DNA from: Jannaschia sp. W003
GTDB taxonomy: Bacteria > Pseudomonadota > Alphaproteobacteria > Rhodobacterales > Rhodobacteraceae
DNA length: 64,000 bases
Reading direction: 5' to 3'
Assembly (NCBI RefSeq): GCF_025144335.1
Contig: NZ_CP083539.1
Span: 1,737,501-1,801,500 of the forward strand
In this document: piece by piece, positions 1-11,413 of the stretch
Numbering within the stretch: the first letter of the stretch is position 1
How the letters are laid out: each line of letters begins with the position of its first letter
Made by a program: the position numbers and the translations under genes
The notes under the pieces: model-generated
Told to the model about the DNA's origin: nothing
The model's database searches: none
The model's input: the letters and a program-made list of their open reading frames with translations, nothing else

Positions 1-1446
1 GCGGTGCATCTCGACGGCGCGGCCCTGACGCTGCGCGCGCGGGCCGACGCGCCGGTCGGCGCTCTCTCAGTGTTCCCCGAGCAGGACCGCGCGGCCTTCG
101 GAGCGCCGGAGACGCGGGTCTCGCCCGACGGACGCACCGTCTGGGCCCGCCTGCCGGTGGAGGCTGCGGGCGAGGGGCCGCTGGCGCTGACACTGGTCGC
201 GGAAGGCGCGGCCGCGACGCTGCCGGTGCCCGCGCTAGCCACAGCCGCGCCCCTTCCGCCCGAGGGCGGGACGGGGCTGTGGGGCATCCTCGCCGTCGCG
301 CTGCTGGGCGGGCTGATCCTCAACCTCATGCCCTGCGTGCTGCCGGTGCTGTCGCTGAAGCTGGCCTCGGCACTGGCAGCGCGCGACCGCGACCTGCGCG
401 AGGTGCGCGCGGGCTTCCTCGCCGCCGCCGCCGGGGTGATGGCGTTCTTCGTGCTGCTCGCGGGTGCCGTGGCGGCGGCGCGGGGCGCTGGGGTCGCGGT
501 GGGCTGGGGCGTGCAGTTCCAGCAGCCGGTGTTCCTGGCCGTGATGATCGCGCTCATGGCGCTCTTCGCGGCCAACCTCTTTGGCCTCTTCGCGCCCGCG
601 CTGCCCTCGGGCGCGGCCACCGCGCTGGGCCGGGCGGGCGCGGGGCGCTGGGGCGACTTCGCCACGGGGGCCTTCGCCGCGGTGATGGCCACCCCCTGCT
701 CGGCGCCGTTCATCGGCACCGCCGTGGCCTTCGCCCTGACGCGGGGGGAAGGCACGACGCTGGCGGTGTTCGCTGCGATGGGGCTGGGGCTGGCCGTGCC
801 CTACCTCGCGGTCGCGGCGCGGCCCGCGCTGGTGCGGCGGCTGCCCCGGCCGGGGCGGTGGATGAACGGGCTGAAGGCGGTGCTGGGCGTGCTGATGCTC
901 GTGGCCGCCGCGTGGCTGGTCACCGTGCTGGGCGCCGCCGCCGGGTGGGGCGTCGCGGGCGTGGTGGCGGCGGCGGCGGCGGCGATGCTGCTGGCCCTGC
1001 GCCTCTGGGGCCGGCCCCTCGGCGCGGGCGCGCTTGGGGTGGCGGCGGTGGTCCTAGCGGCGGTGCTCGTGCCCGCGTCGGAGGCGTCGGAGGGTGACGA
1101 TGGCCGCTGGGCGACCTTCTCGGAGGCCGCCGTGAAGGAGGCGGTGGACGGCGGCGCGGTCGCCTTCGTGGACGTGACTGCCGACTGGTGCCTGACCTGC
1201 AAGGCCAACAAGGCGCTGGTACTCGACCGTGCGCCCGTCGCGGACGCCCTGGACGCGGCCGTCGCCCTGCGGGCCGACTGGACCCGCCCCGACCCGGCCA
1301 TCGCCGCCTTCCTCGAGCGCCACGGCCGCTACGGCATCCCGTTCAACGCCGTGTACGGGCCGGGTGCGCCGGACGGCATCGCCCTGCCGGAGATCCTCTC
1401 GGAGCGTGCGGTGCTGGACGCGATGGCGGAGGCGGCGGGCCGCTAG
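1..1446 (+). CDS. DsbD/ScsB-like thiol:disulfide interchange protein (5' partial)
   Basis: Inner-membrane protein that carries electrons from cytoplasmic thioredoxin to periplasmic thiols. The frame is open to the window edge, so the N-terminus (probably a periplasmic domain) is missing. Counting from the GTG at position 4, a hydrophobic multi-pass domain runs from about residue 90 to 360 with the two buried cysteines of the family in MPCVLPVL (C111) and TPCSAPF (C232). A thioredoxin-like tail follows with a DWCLTCK active site (C396, C399). This order matches DsbD and ScsB. It converges on the ParA gene, and the two stop codons share the tetranucleotide CTAG. The choice between DsbD and ScsB cannot be made without the N-terminus. 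Confidence 0.9.
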   Translation, partial: AVHLDGAALTLRARADAPVGALSVFPEQDRAAFGAPETRVSPDGRTVWARLPVEAAGEGPLALTLVAEGAAATLPVPALATAAPLPPEGGTGLWGILAVALLGGLILNLMPCVLPVLSLKLASALAARDRDLREVRAGFLAAAAGVMAFFVLLAGAVAAARGAGVAVGWGVQFQQPVFLAVMIALMALFAANLFGLFAPALPSGAATALGRAGAGRWGDFATGAFAAVMATPCSAPFIGTAVAFALTRGEGTTLAVFAAMGLGLAVPYLAVAARPALVRRLPRPGRWMNGLKAVLGVLMLVAAAWLVTVLGAAAGWGVAGVVAAAAAAMLLALRLWGRPLGAGALGVAAVVLAAVLVPASEASEGDDGRWATFSEAAVKEAVDGGAVAFVDVTADWCLTCKANKALVLDRAPVADALDAAVALRADWTRPDPAIAAFLERHGRYGIPFNAVYGPGAPDGIALPEILSERAVLDAMAEAAGR

Positions 1447-2090
1447 CGGCCGCGGGCGTCGAGCCGCCCGAGCACCTCGTCGGCGAGGGCGGCGATCTCG
1501 TCGGCGGCGGCGCGGGCGCCGGGAAACTCGCACACGCCCTGACCGGCGCCGAGGGCCTCGGCGTAGGCGACCCGCTGGGCGAGCACGGTCTGCGCCGCGT
1601 CGGCCTCCAGCCCGTCCAGGGCGGCGCGGATGTCGGCCGTCAGGCGCGTGCCGGCGCGGGCGCGGTTCAGGACGGCGAGGGGACGCTGGCCCTCGCGCGC
1701 AGCGAGGTCGAGCACGCCCTCGGTGGCCCAGAGGTCCACCTGGCTGGCCGAGACGGGCACGATCACGAGGTCGGCCGCGTGCAGCGCGGGCTTGAGGTCG
1801 CCGTCGATCTTGGGCGGGGTGTCGATCAGGATGAAGTCGTAGTCGCCCCCGAGCTTGCGGCACTCGAAGCTCACGCCCCAGGCCGAGGCGGTGGAGAAGG
1901 CGATGTCGCCGCGCAGCCCGTCCTCGCGGTCGAAGCGGCGCATGAACCAGCGGCCGAGGCTTCCCTGCGGGTCGATGTCGATCAGCGCCACGCGCTGGCC
2001 CCGGGAGGCGAGCTCGCAAGCCAGATGGGCGGTCAGCGTGGTCTTGCCCGAGCCGCCCTTCTGCTGGGCGAGGGTTAGGACGGTGGCCAT
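1443..2090 (-). CDS. ParA/MinD-type P-loop ATPase
   Basis: A 215-aa ATPase of the ParA/Soj family. It has the deviant Walker A motif KGGSGKTT at residues 11-18, a DIDPQGS switch motif near residue 40 and LIDTPP as Walker B. The start is the ATG at 2090 because GGAGG lies 5-10 bases upstream; the frame extends a few codons further without benefit. No ParB-like gene is adjacent, so this is an orphan ParA whose cargo is unknown; such proteins position chromosomes, plasmids or protein clusters. The next gene upstream on the same strand encodes a small exported protein and may share its transcript. Confidence 0.9.
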   Translation of the reverse strand: MATVLTLAQQKGGSGKTTLTAHLACELASRGQRVALIDIDPQGSLGRWFMRRFDREDGLRGDIAFSTASAWGVSFECRKLGGDYDFILIDTPPKIDGDLKPALHAADLVIVPVSASQVDLWATEGVLDLAAREGQRPLAVLNRARAGTRLTADIRAALDGLEADAAQTVLAQRVAYAEALGAGQGVCEFPGARAAADEIAALADEVLGRLDARGR

Positions 2091-2142
2091 CGGGCCCTCC
2101 ATGCTGCGGCGCGGCGCAACATGACGGAGGGGCGACCCGGCG

Positions 2143-2385
2143 TCAATCCGCGGGCGGGGAAGCGAGGGCCTCCAGCAGCCGGTCCATCTGCTCGGGATCC
2201 AGCACCAGCTCGATCTCGGCGTCGCCGATCGCCAGCGTCAGGTCCGAGAGCCGGATGGTCACGCGGGCCGTGGGCGGGGCGGCGGTCGTCTCGTCCGAAG
2301 GGTCGGGCGCCGGCGACGCGGTCTCCTGCGCCGCGGCGGGGGCCGTGAGGAGGGTGGCTGCGAGGAGTGCGGGGCGGAGCGTCAT
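2143..2385 (-). CDS. Small exported protein of unknown function
   Basis: An 80-aa protein with a clear signal peptide: MTLRP, a hydrophobic stretch to about residue 15, and an AAAQ cleavage site near residue 20. The mature part is short and acidic, with a Pro/Thr/Ala-rich linker and then a predicted beta/alpha segment (VTIRLSDLTLAIGDAEIELV). It sits upstream of the ParA-like gene on the same strand, with 53 bases between the two coding regions. I recognise no family. Confidence 0.65.
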   Translation of the reverse strand: MTLRPALLAATLLTAPAAAQETASPAPDPSDETTAAPPTARVTIRLSDLTLAIGDAEIELVLDPEQMDRLLEALASPPAD

Positions 2386-2424
2386 GGTCGGGGAATGCGC
2401 GGCCGCATCCCCCGGTTCCCCCGC

Positions 2425-3597
2425 CTACTGCGCCGGCACCGTCGCGTCGGCCCTGTCCAGCACCTCCACGGCGAGCACCGTGGGCAGGTGGCGCACGATC
2501 TCCTCCCACGTCTCGCCCTCGTCGAGCGAGGCGAAGACCGAGCCCGAATTGGTGCCGAAGTAAAGCCCCGCCTCGGGCCGCGCGTCGCCCGCCATCGCCT
2601 GGCGCAGCACCGTGAAGAAGCAGCCCCGCTGCGGCAGCCCCGCGCGCATCGCCTGCCATGTCCGTCCCCCGTCGTGGGAGCGCCAGACGGCGGCGGCCGC
2701 ACCCGGCGGGAAGCGCCCCGCCATGTCGCCGTTGAGGGGCAGGGTCCAGACGGTGTCCGGGTCGCGGGGGTGGACGCGGATCGGGAACCCGAAGGTGGAG
2801 GGCAGGCCCGGCGTGCGGTCGTCCCACGAGCGGCCGCCGTCGCCGGAACGCCAGACGCCGTGATGGTTCTGCTGGTAGAGCACGTCGCCCGCGCCCGGTG
2901 CGCGCATCATGTTGTGGACGCAGTGGCCGGTCTCGCCGTCGCGCGGCGCCGCCGGGTGGTCGTGGTGGCCGCAGTCCGCATTGGACAGCCGGTTGCGCCG
3001 CTCCCACGTCGCGCCGCCGTCCTCGGTGGCGAAGACGCCCGCCGCCGAGATCCCGACCCAGAGCTTCCGGGGGTCATTCGGGTCGGAGACGATGGTGTGC
3101 AGCACCAGCCCCGCACCGCCGGGGCTCCAGCTGTCCGCGGAAGGATGGTCGGTGAGGGCGTCGACCCGCTCCCACGTGCGCCCGTCGTCGTCCGAGCGCA
3201 GGAGGCCGGCGGGCTTCGTGCCTGCCCACAGCACCCTGTGGGCGCGGTGGAGCGACCAGACCTGCTCGAACGCCTCGCCGAAGGGGCGCGGCTCGGGGGT
3301 CCAGCCGATCATGGCGGCGAAGGCGGGGTCGGCTTCGGCCCAAGCGTCGCGCTGGCCGCGGGTGAGGCGCGCGGCGTCCCACGACACGCCGCCGTCCGCC
3401 GAGCGCCAGACGGCCGCCCCCTCGAAGGCGCCGCCGCCTCCGGCCCAGATCGTGCCCGTCCCGGGGTCGGCGGCGAGGTGGTTGACGGGGGCGCCGCCGC
3501 AGTGGGGGCCGGTGACCTCCCAGCCCGAGCGGTCCGCGCCGCCGTGGACGAGGAAGGCGCCCTTGGTGGTGCCGACGAGGAGGGTGAGATCGGGCAT
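2425..3597 (-). CDS. BNR/YVTN beta-propeller repeat protein
   Basis: A 390-aa protein built from repeated Asp-box (BNR) units: SADGG, SDDDGRTW, EDGGATW, GDGGRSW, HDGGRTW and LDEGETW occur at regular spacing. This indicates a sialidase-type or YVTN-like beta propeller. Database members are often called exo-alpha-sialidase or glycosyl hydrolase, but I see no catalytic evidence here. The ATG at 3597 (MPDLTLLVGTTKG) is chosen because everything upstream in frame is low-complexity Pro/Arg/Ser sequence that does not look like protein. No signal peptide is visible, which suggests a cytoplasmic protein. A second BNR protein lies at 55593-56537. Confidence 0.8.
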   Translation of the reverse strand: MPDLTLLVGTTKGAFLVHGGADRSGWEVTGPHCGGAPVNHLAADPGTGTIWAGGGGAFEGAAVWRSADGGVSWDAARLTRGQRDAWAEADPAFAAMIGWTPEPRPFGEAFEQVWSLHRAHRVLWAGTKPAGLLRSDDDGRTWERVDALTDHPSADSWSPGGAGLVLHTIVSDPNDPRKLWVGISAAGVFATEDGGATWERRNRLSNADCGHHDHPAAPRDGETGHCVHNMMRAPGAGDVLYQQNHHGVWRSGDGGRSWDDRTPGLPSTFGFPIRVHPRDPDTVWTLPLNGDMAGRFPPGAAAAVWRSHDGGRTWQAMRAGLPQRGCFFTVLRQAMAGDARPEAGLYFGTNSGSVFASLDEGETWEEIVRHLPTVLAVEVLDRADATVPAQ

Positions 3598-3828
3598 GGG
3601 CGCGCTCCGCTGGGGTGGGCGGAGGGTAGCATGCGGAGGTGAGTCGGCGGAGGGTTTAGTGGGGGCTGCACTATGCGGTCGTGGCGTCGCGGGGAGGTGC
3701 GCCTGCCTTCCGGTGCGGCGTGATCGTGCATGGAGAGCGGAGGTTCCGGATCGGGTCCGGGGCGTGACGGCGCCTCGTGACCAACGAGAACCCTCAGAGG
3801 GGCTTGGGCATCCGCGGCGGGGGTGGGG

Positions 3829-3904
<76 letters not shown>

Positions 3905-3974
3905 AACGGGGCCGCATATGGCGGGGGCGCGCGGCGGCGTCAAGCGGGCTCGGAGGGGCAAATCGAGGGGGGCG

Positions 3975-4007
3975 CCCCCCGTGCACCCCCCGTACACCCC
4001 CCGTGCA
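3975..4007. repeat. Three 11-bp tandem repeats
   Basis: Three head-to-tail copies of CCCCCCGTGCA, the middle copy reading CCCCCCGTACA. They lie between tRNA-Ala and the gcvP stop codon, where gcvP transcription should end. No function is evident. Confidence 0.7.
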
Positions 4008-4076
4008 TACGCGGAGGCACATCGGCGGCGGCGGGCGCCCCCGCGGGGACGCCCGCGCGGGCGGGCCGGGCGCCGC

Positions 4077-6905
<2,829 letters not shown>

Positions 6906-7053
6906 GGGGGGCTCCGGCGGGGCTGGGGGCGGCCCGGCAGGGGCCGAAGTGCGGTGTCTCGGGGTGGGCTGGACGCCCCGGCCTTGCGCCGGGGCCTCGG
7001 GGTGGTGTGGGCGGGGGATGGGGGCGCCTTCGTCTGCGCTGTGCGGGTGTGAC

Positions 7054-7069
7054 GGTCGCTGGCGCGACC
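7054..7069 (-). other. Short stem-loop upstream of gcvP
   Basis: GGTCGC and GCGACC form a perfect 6-bp stem around TGGC. It lies in the gcvH-gcvP gap, 15 bases beyond the larger stem-loop at 7084-7111. It may be an RNA processing or protein-binding element; there is no U tract. Confidence 0.4.
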
Positions 7070-7083
7070 ATCACCTTCCCGCC

Positions 7084-7111
7084 GACTGACTTCGCCTCCG
7101 CGAAGTCAGTC
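7084..7111 (-). terminator. 12-bp stem-loop at the gcvH stop codon
   Basis: GACTGACTTCGC and GCGAAGTCAGTC pair perfectly around the loop CTCC, and the stem overlaps the gcvH stop codon (7106-7108). There is no run of U after it on the minus strand, so it may act as an attenuator or mRNA 3'-end stabiliser rather than a full terminator. It would let gcvTH and gcvP mRNA levels differ. Confidence 0.5.
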
Positions 7112-7471
7112 TTCGACGAACTCCTTGTAGGCATCCTCGTCCATCATGGCCCCCATCTCGTCCTCCGCGGTGGGCGAGGTCATGCGGAAGAACCAGGCCG
7201 CCTCGGCGTCTTCGTTCACGAGCCCGGGGTTGTCGGCCAGCGCCTCGTTGACCTCGACGATCTCGCCGTCGAGCGGGCTCTGGATGTCGGAGGCGGCCTT
7301 GACGCTCTCGATCACCACGATCTCCTCGCCCTTCTTCACCTCGCGGCCCACCTCGGGCAGCTCGATGAACACCACGTCGCCGAGCTGCGTGGCGGCGTGC
7401 TCCGTGATGCCGACGGTGACGACCGCGCCGTCGCTGTCGAGCCACTCGTGCTCCTCGGTGTACTTGATCAT
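7106..7471 (-). CDS. gcvH: Glycine cleavage system H protein
   Basis: The 121-aa lipoyl carrier that shuttles the aminomethyl group between GcvP, GcvT and lipoamide dehydrogenase. The lipoylation lysine is K58 in IESVKAAS. The start is fixed by AGGAGG just upstream of the ATG at 7471. It follows gcvT by 22 bases and so is in the same riboswitch-controlled transcript. Its stop codon lies in a strong stem-loop. Confidence 0.98.
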   Translation of the reverse strand: MIKYTEEHEWLDSDGAVVTVGITEHAATQLGDVVFIELPEVGREVKKGEEIVVIESVKAASDIQSPLDGEIVEVNEALADNPGLVNEDAEAAWFFRMTSPTAEDEMGAMMDEDAYKEFVED

Positions 7472-7493
7472 GAATGCCTCCTGTTGGGGTCGA

Positions 7494-8606
7494 TCACCGC
7501 TTGTAACGCGGCTGGTGGAAGGGGAGGTCCGCGACCGCGACCGGCAGGCGCTTGCCGCGCACGTCGCCCCACAGCGTGCCCGTGGTGCCGGCGGGGACGT
7601 AGCCCATCGCCACGGGCGCGCCGACGGTGGGGCCGAAGCCGCCCGAGGTGACGGTGCCGACCGGCTCGGCGGCCTCCGGGTCCGCGTAGAGCATCGTGCC
7701 CTGCCGCATCGGCGCGCGGCCCTCGGGGCGCAGGCCGACGCGGGTGCGGGCGGGGCCATTCTCCAGTTCCGCGAGGATTCGGTCCGCGCCGGGGAAGCCG
7801 CCCTCGCGGGCGCCGCCGCGGCGGCGGACCTTCTGGAGGGCCCAGCCGAGGCCGGCCTCCACGGGGGTGATCTCGGGGGTGAGGTCCTGGCCGTAGAGGG
7901 GCATGCCCGCCTCGAGCCGCAAGCTGTCGCGGGCGCCGAGGCCGATGGGCTCCACGGCGTCATGGGCGAGGAGGGCGCGGGCGAGGGGTTCGGCGTGGGC
8001 AAGGGGCACGGAGATCTCGAAGCCGTCCTCGCCGGTGTAGCCCGAGCGGCTGATCCAGAGGTCGGCGTCCTGCCAGCGGTGGGTGGCGACGTCCATGAAG
8101 CGCATGGCGCGCACGTCCGGGACGAGGGCGGCGAGCGCGTCCTCGGCCTCGGGGCCCTGGAGGGCGAGCAGGGCGCGGTCCTCCAGCAGCGTGACCTCGT
8201 GCTCGGGGAGGTCGGCGCGCAGTATGTCCATGTCGGCGTGCTTCATGGCGCCGTTCACGACCAGCAGCATGTGGTCGCCGCGGTTGGCGACCATGAGGTC
8301 GTCGGCCACGCCGCCATCCGGTAAGGTGAGCAGGGCGTAGCGCTGGCGGCCCTCGGCGATGCCCTCCACGGAGACCGGCAGGAGGCGTTCGAGCGCCGTG
8401 GCCGCGCCCTCGCCGCGCACGACGACTTGGCCCATGTGGCTCACGTCGAAGAGGCCGGCCCGCTCGCGGACGTGGAGGTGCTCGGGCATCACGCCGCGGA
8501 ACTGCACGGGCATGGCATAGCCCGCAAAGGGGACCATGCGGCCGCCGAGTTCCTCGTGCAGCGCGTGGAGCGGCAGGCGCCGCGGCTCGGAGTCGGTTTC
8601 GGACAC
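7494..8606 (-). CDS. gcvT: Aminomethyltransferase, glycine cleavage T protein
   Basis: A 370-aa T protein that takes the methylene group from the H protein to tetrahydrofolate, releasing ammonia. Recognisable segments are [13 protein letters not shown] and [10 protein letters not shown] near the N-terminus, [13 protein letters not shown] in the middle and the C-terminal barrel with [11 protein letters not shown]. The GTG at 8606 is preferred to the ATG far upstream because GGGAGGTG sits just before it and the upstream frame runs through the glycine riboswitch. It is the first gene of the gcv operon. Confidence 0.95.
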   Translation of the reverse strand: MSETDSEPRRLPLHALHEELGGRMVPFAGYAMPVQFRGVMPEHLHVRERAGLFDVSHMGQVVVRGEGAATALERLLPVSVEGIAEGRQRYALLTLPDGGVADDLMVANRGDHMLLVVNGAMKHADMDILRADLPEHEVTLLEDRALLALQGPEAEDALAALVPDVRAMRFMDVATHRWQDADLWISRSGYTGEDGFEISVPLAHAEPLARALLAHDAVEPIGLGARDSLRLEAGMPLYGQDLTPEITPVEAGLGWALQKVRRRGGAREGGFPGADRILAELENGPARTRVGLRPEGRAPMRQGTMLYADPEAAEPVGTVTSGGFGPTVGAPVAMGYVPAGTTGTLWGDVRGKRLPVAVADLPFHQPRYKR

Positions 8607-8640
8607 GGGCACCTCCCTGGGCGGTCGATCCGCCGGTGCG

Positions 8641-8792
8641 CCCCCTCTGTCCCTTGCGCCTGAGATCGCTATCCCTTCGGCGGGCGCATGCGGCGCCACT
8701 CTCCAGAGTCGTCCCGCGCGCACGGTCCATTTGCCTGAGAGTTTACCGGGGCGGTTGCTCCTTCGGCACCGATCGAACGGTTCTCCCGCGAC
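8641..8792 (-). promoter_or_regulatory. Tandem glycine riboswitch
   Basis: Read on the minus strand, the leader of gcvT contains two glycine aptamers in series. The first begins GGGAGAACCG near 8788 and has the conserved GCCGAAGGAGCAA and AAACTCTCAGGCAAA blocks, ending in GACTCTGGAGAG. The second repeats the pattern as GCCGAAGGGATAGC and ATCTCAGGCGCAAGGGACAGAGGGGG. Known members switch on gcv genes when glycine is abundant. The second aptamer ends about 35 bases before the gcvT GTG, so control is probably at translation initiation or by leader folding. Confidence 0.93.
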
Positions 8793-8872
8793 GCGCGCCT
8801 TAGCCTTAGCGAAACGGCAGGCGCCCGCGCAAGAGGTTGCGTGCGGGCGCGCGGGCGGCGAGACCTCCGGCC

Positions 8873-9403
8873 ATGAACGAGACCGAACCCACGCCCCGCT
8901 TCTTCGGCTACGGCAGCCTCGTGAACCGCCGCACCCACGACTACCCGAATGCCGCGCCGATGACGGTGCGGGGCTGGCGGCGGGCGTGGCGGCACACCTC
9001 GATCCGCGACGTGGCGTTCCTGACGGCGGTGCCCGATTCCGAGGCCCGGATCGACGGGCTTGCGGCCGACGTGCCGGGCGGGGACTGGGGAGCGCTGGAC
9101 CTGCGCGAGGCGGCCTACGCCAAGGTCGTGCTGCCCTCGGGCGAGGCGATCTACCAGATCCCCGACGGCTTGCACGCTAAGCCCACGCGGGCGCACCCGA
9201 TCCTGCTGAGCTACCTCGACGTGGTGGTGCAGGGGTTCCGCGACGAGTTCGGCGAGGCGGGCGTGGCGCGGTTCTTCGAGACCACCTCGGGCTGGGACGC
9301 CCCCGTCCGCGACGACCGGGGCGCGCCGGAGTATCCGCGGGCGCAGGTGCTTTCGGCGGCGGAGCGGGCGCTGGTGGATCGCTGGCTCGGGCGGGTCGCC
9401 TAG
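8873..9403 (+). CDS. Gamma-glutamylcyclotransferase-family protein
   Basis: A 176-aa protein with the N-terminal FGYGSLVNRRTH motif that forms the substrate loop of the gamma-glutamylcyclotransferase (GGCT/ChaC-like) fold. The family acts on gamma-glutamyl amino acids or glutathione; the exact substrate is not evident here. The ATG at 8873 is chosen because the fold begins immediately after it. It diverges from the glycine riboswitch leader and converges on kpsC, sharing a CTAG stop overlap. Confidence 0.75.
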   Translation: MNETEPTPRFFGYGSLVNRRTHDYPNAAPMTVRGWRRAWRHTSIRDVAFLTAVPDSEARIDGLAADVPGGDWGALDLREAAYAKVVLPSGEAIYQIPDGLHAKPTRAHPILLSYLDVVVQGFRDEFGEAGVARFFETTSGWDAPVRDDRGAPEYPRAQVLSAAERALVDRWLGRVA

Positions 9404-11376
9404 CGCCAGAGCCACGCCTGCGAGGCCACCGCTCCTTGCGCCTTGCTCAGCAGGCGGTTCGCGGGGCCGGGGTGGGGGACGCGGCCTTCGGTCAAGCGGC
9501 GCAGGGCGACCTCCGCGGGGCAGGCGGTTCCCGTCACGGGGTCGAAGTAGCGGGGGTAGGCGATGAGCGACCCGTGGACCAGCGCGTCGAGCGAGGGGCG
9601 CGCGGCGCGGCGGCGGGCGGGCACGGGGCCGCGGTCGTCCGTGAGGCCCCAGCCAGCGTAGAAGGGCGCGCCGAGGCAGGTCACGGGCACGCCGCGGATC
9701 AGCGCCTCGAAGCCTAGGAGCGAGGTCATGGTCCAGACCGCGTGGGCGGCCCCGATCAGCGGGACCGGGGCGGCGTGGGCGGCCACGAGGTCGGCGTCGC
9801 CGGCGTCGATGGCGCCCTCGCGCAGGCCTGCCTCGACGTCCGGGTGGGGCTTGTAGACGATGAAGGCGTCGGGGTCCGCCTCGCGCGCGGCGCGCAGGAG
9901 GGCGGCGTTGTCGCGGACGGGGCCGGCGCCGTGGCGCAGGCTGGCATCATCCGCGACCTGGCCTGGTACGAGAACGATGCGGCGGCCTTCGGGGAGGTCC
10001 GGCAGGGGCGAGGCGTCGAGGTTGTACTTGGTGACGCCGAGGGCCACCACCGCCTCGCGGAGGCGGCGCGCCCGGTCCAGCGCCTGGGGCGGGCGGGCGG
10101 CGGCGTTGATGACGGCCCGCTCCAGCGCCGAGGGGCGGGTGGGGTCGTAGTAGATGCCTTCGGGGTCGAGCACGAGGCTGAGGGGCGGGACCAGCTCGGC
10201 CCCCAGCCCGCGCGAGCGCAGGAAGCCGTCCTCGATCCGCACGGCGTCCGGGTCGTCGGCGGGCCGGTCGCCCCAGACCAGGGTGCGGCGCAGACGGTCG
10301 GGGCGGAAGCGGACGTTGCCCGACAGGAACCGGCGCAGGTGCGCGCGCTTCCACAGGCGCATGCCGGGGGCGCTCCAGCCCTCGCGGTCCTCGCGCCAGG
10401 CGCGGGCGCGGGCCTCGAGGATGCGAATGATGTCGGCGGGGCCGCAGAGGGCATCCGCGTGGGGGTCGTACCAGCGCGGATGGAGCACCATCGCGCCCGC
10501 GAAGAGCTGCACGCGGGTCAGGCGCCGCTGGCGGCGGTCCACGGGGTTGCGGTCGTCGGTGAGGCCCCAGCCACAGTAGAAGGGCTGGCCGAAGACGACG
10601 GGGCGGTGGCCGTGGACGATGGCCTCGAAGCCCATCTGCGAGGACACGGTGTAGACCGCCACCGCGCCCGCGAAGAGCGCGGCGGGGGCGAGGGGGCGCG
10701 TCTCGAGCACGGCGCCGTGCACGGCGTCCGCGGGGCCGTAGTGGCCGGGGCGCAGGCCGCGCGCGGTCTCGGGGTGGGTCTTGACGACGATGCGGGTGCC
10801 GGGATGCTCCTCGCGCGCCAGCAGCACCATCTCGCGGAACGTCGTCTCGGAGGCGCCGCCGAGGCGGATCGAGGCGTCGCCGCGGGTCTGGTCTATCACG
10901 AGCACGTAGCCGGGGGCAGGCGGCGGCGCGTCCACCGTCGCGGCGTACTTGGTGACGCCGGAGCGGGCGAAGGCGCCCATGGCCTCGCGCGCGCCGGCGA
11001 TCAGGGCGCCGTCGTCGAAGGGGTGGGTGGCGAGGATGCGCTCGAGGTCGGACGGGTGGCCGCCGTCGTAGGGCGCGGCGCGGGTGTCCATCACCAGCCC
11101 CAGCGGCGGCTCGCCCATGCGGCCGGGGTGGAGCGAGCGCAGCGGCGCGTCCTCGAAGCGCAGGACCGGGGCGCCGGCCTTGCGCGCCACCCACTCGGCG
11201 CGGGCCGAGGTGCCCGCGTGGCCCCAGATCGCCACCGCCTCGCCGGCGCGCGGCCAGCCGGGGCGCAGGGAGACGCCCGAGAGCGCGGCGATGCGGCGGA
11301 TGCGGGGCGCGAGGAAGCCGCCCGAGACGCAGCGGGCGACCGTCGGGAGGGTGGGGACGTCGGGGGTGTCCGTCAT
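9400..11376 (-). CDS. kpsC: KpsC-like capsule beta-Kdo transferase
   Basis: A 658-aa protein with two related halves. Each half ends in a copy of the diagnostic segment (FYCGWGLTDDRNP and FYAGWGLTDDRGP) together with a KTHPE or KPHPD motif. This is the two-domain arrangement of KpsC/LipA, which builds the poly-Kdo linker joining capsular polysaccharide to lipid at the cytoplasmic face. It is the downstream gene of a three-gene capsule group with an outer-membrane exporter and KpsS. No KpsM/T/E transporter genes lie nearby, so the exporter must be encoded elsewhere. Confidence 0.9.
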   Translation of the reverse strand: MTDTPDVPTLPTVARCVSGGFLAPRIRRIAALSGVSLRPGWPRAGEAVAIWGHAGTSARAEWVARKAGAPVLRFEDAPLRSLHPGRMGEPPLGLVMDTRAAPYDGGHPSDLERILATHPFDDGALIAGAREAMGAFARSGVTKYAATVDAPPPAPGYVLVIDQTRGDASIRLGGASETTFREMVLLAREEHPGTRIVVKTHPETARGLRPGHYGPADAVHGAVLETRPLAPAALFAGAVAVYTVSSQMGFEAIVHGHRPVVFGQPFYCGWGLTDDRNPVDRRQRRLTRVQLFAGAMVLHPRWYDPHADALCGPADIIRILEARARAWREDREGWSAPGMRLWKRAHLRRFLSGNVRFRPDRLRRTLVWGDRPADDPDAVRIEDGFLRSRGLGAELVPPLSLVLDPEGIYYDPTRPSALERAVINAAARPPQALDRARRLREAVVALGVTKYNLDASPLPDLPEGRRIVLVPGQVADDASLRHGAGPVRDNAALLRAAREADPDAFIVYKPHPDVEAGLREGAIDAGDADLVAAHAAPVPLIGAAHAVWTMTSLLGFEALIRGVPVTCLGAPFYAGWGLTDDRGPVPARRRAARPSLDALVHGSLIAYPRYFDPVTGTACPAEVALRRLTEGRVPHPGPANRLLSKAQGAVASQAWLWR

Positions 11377-11413
11377 GCGCCGCCCCTCGCGCGGGCGGGG
11401 GCGGCGCGCAAGG

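Noticed and set aside
3975..4007. Tandem repeats considered as a CRISPR array
   Set aside because: Units are 11 bp with no spacers; there are no cas genes in the window.
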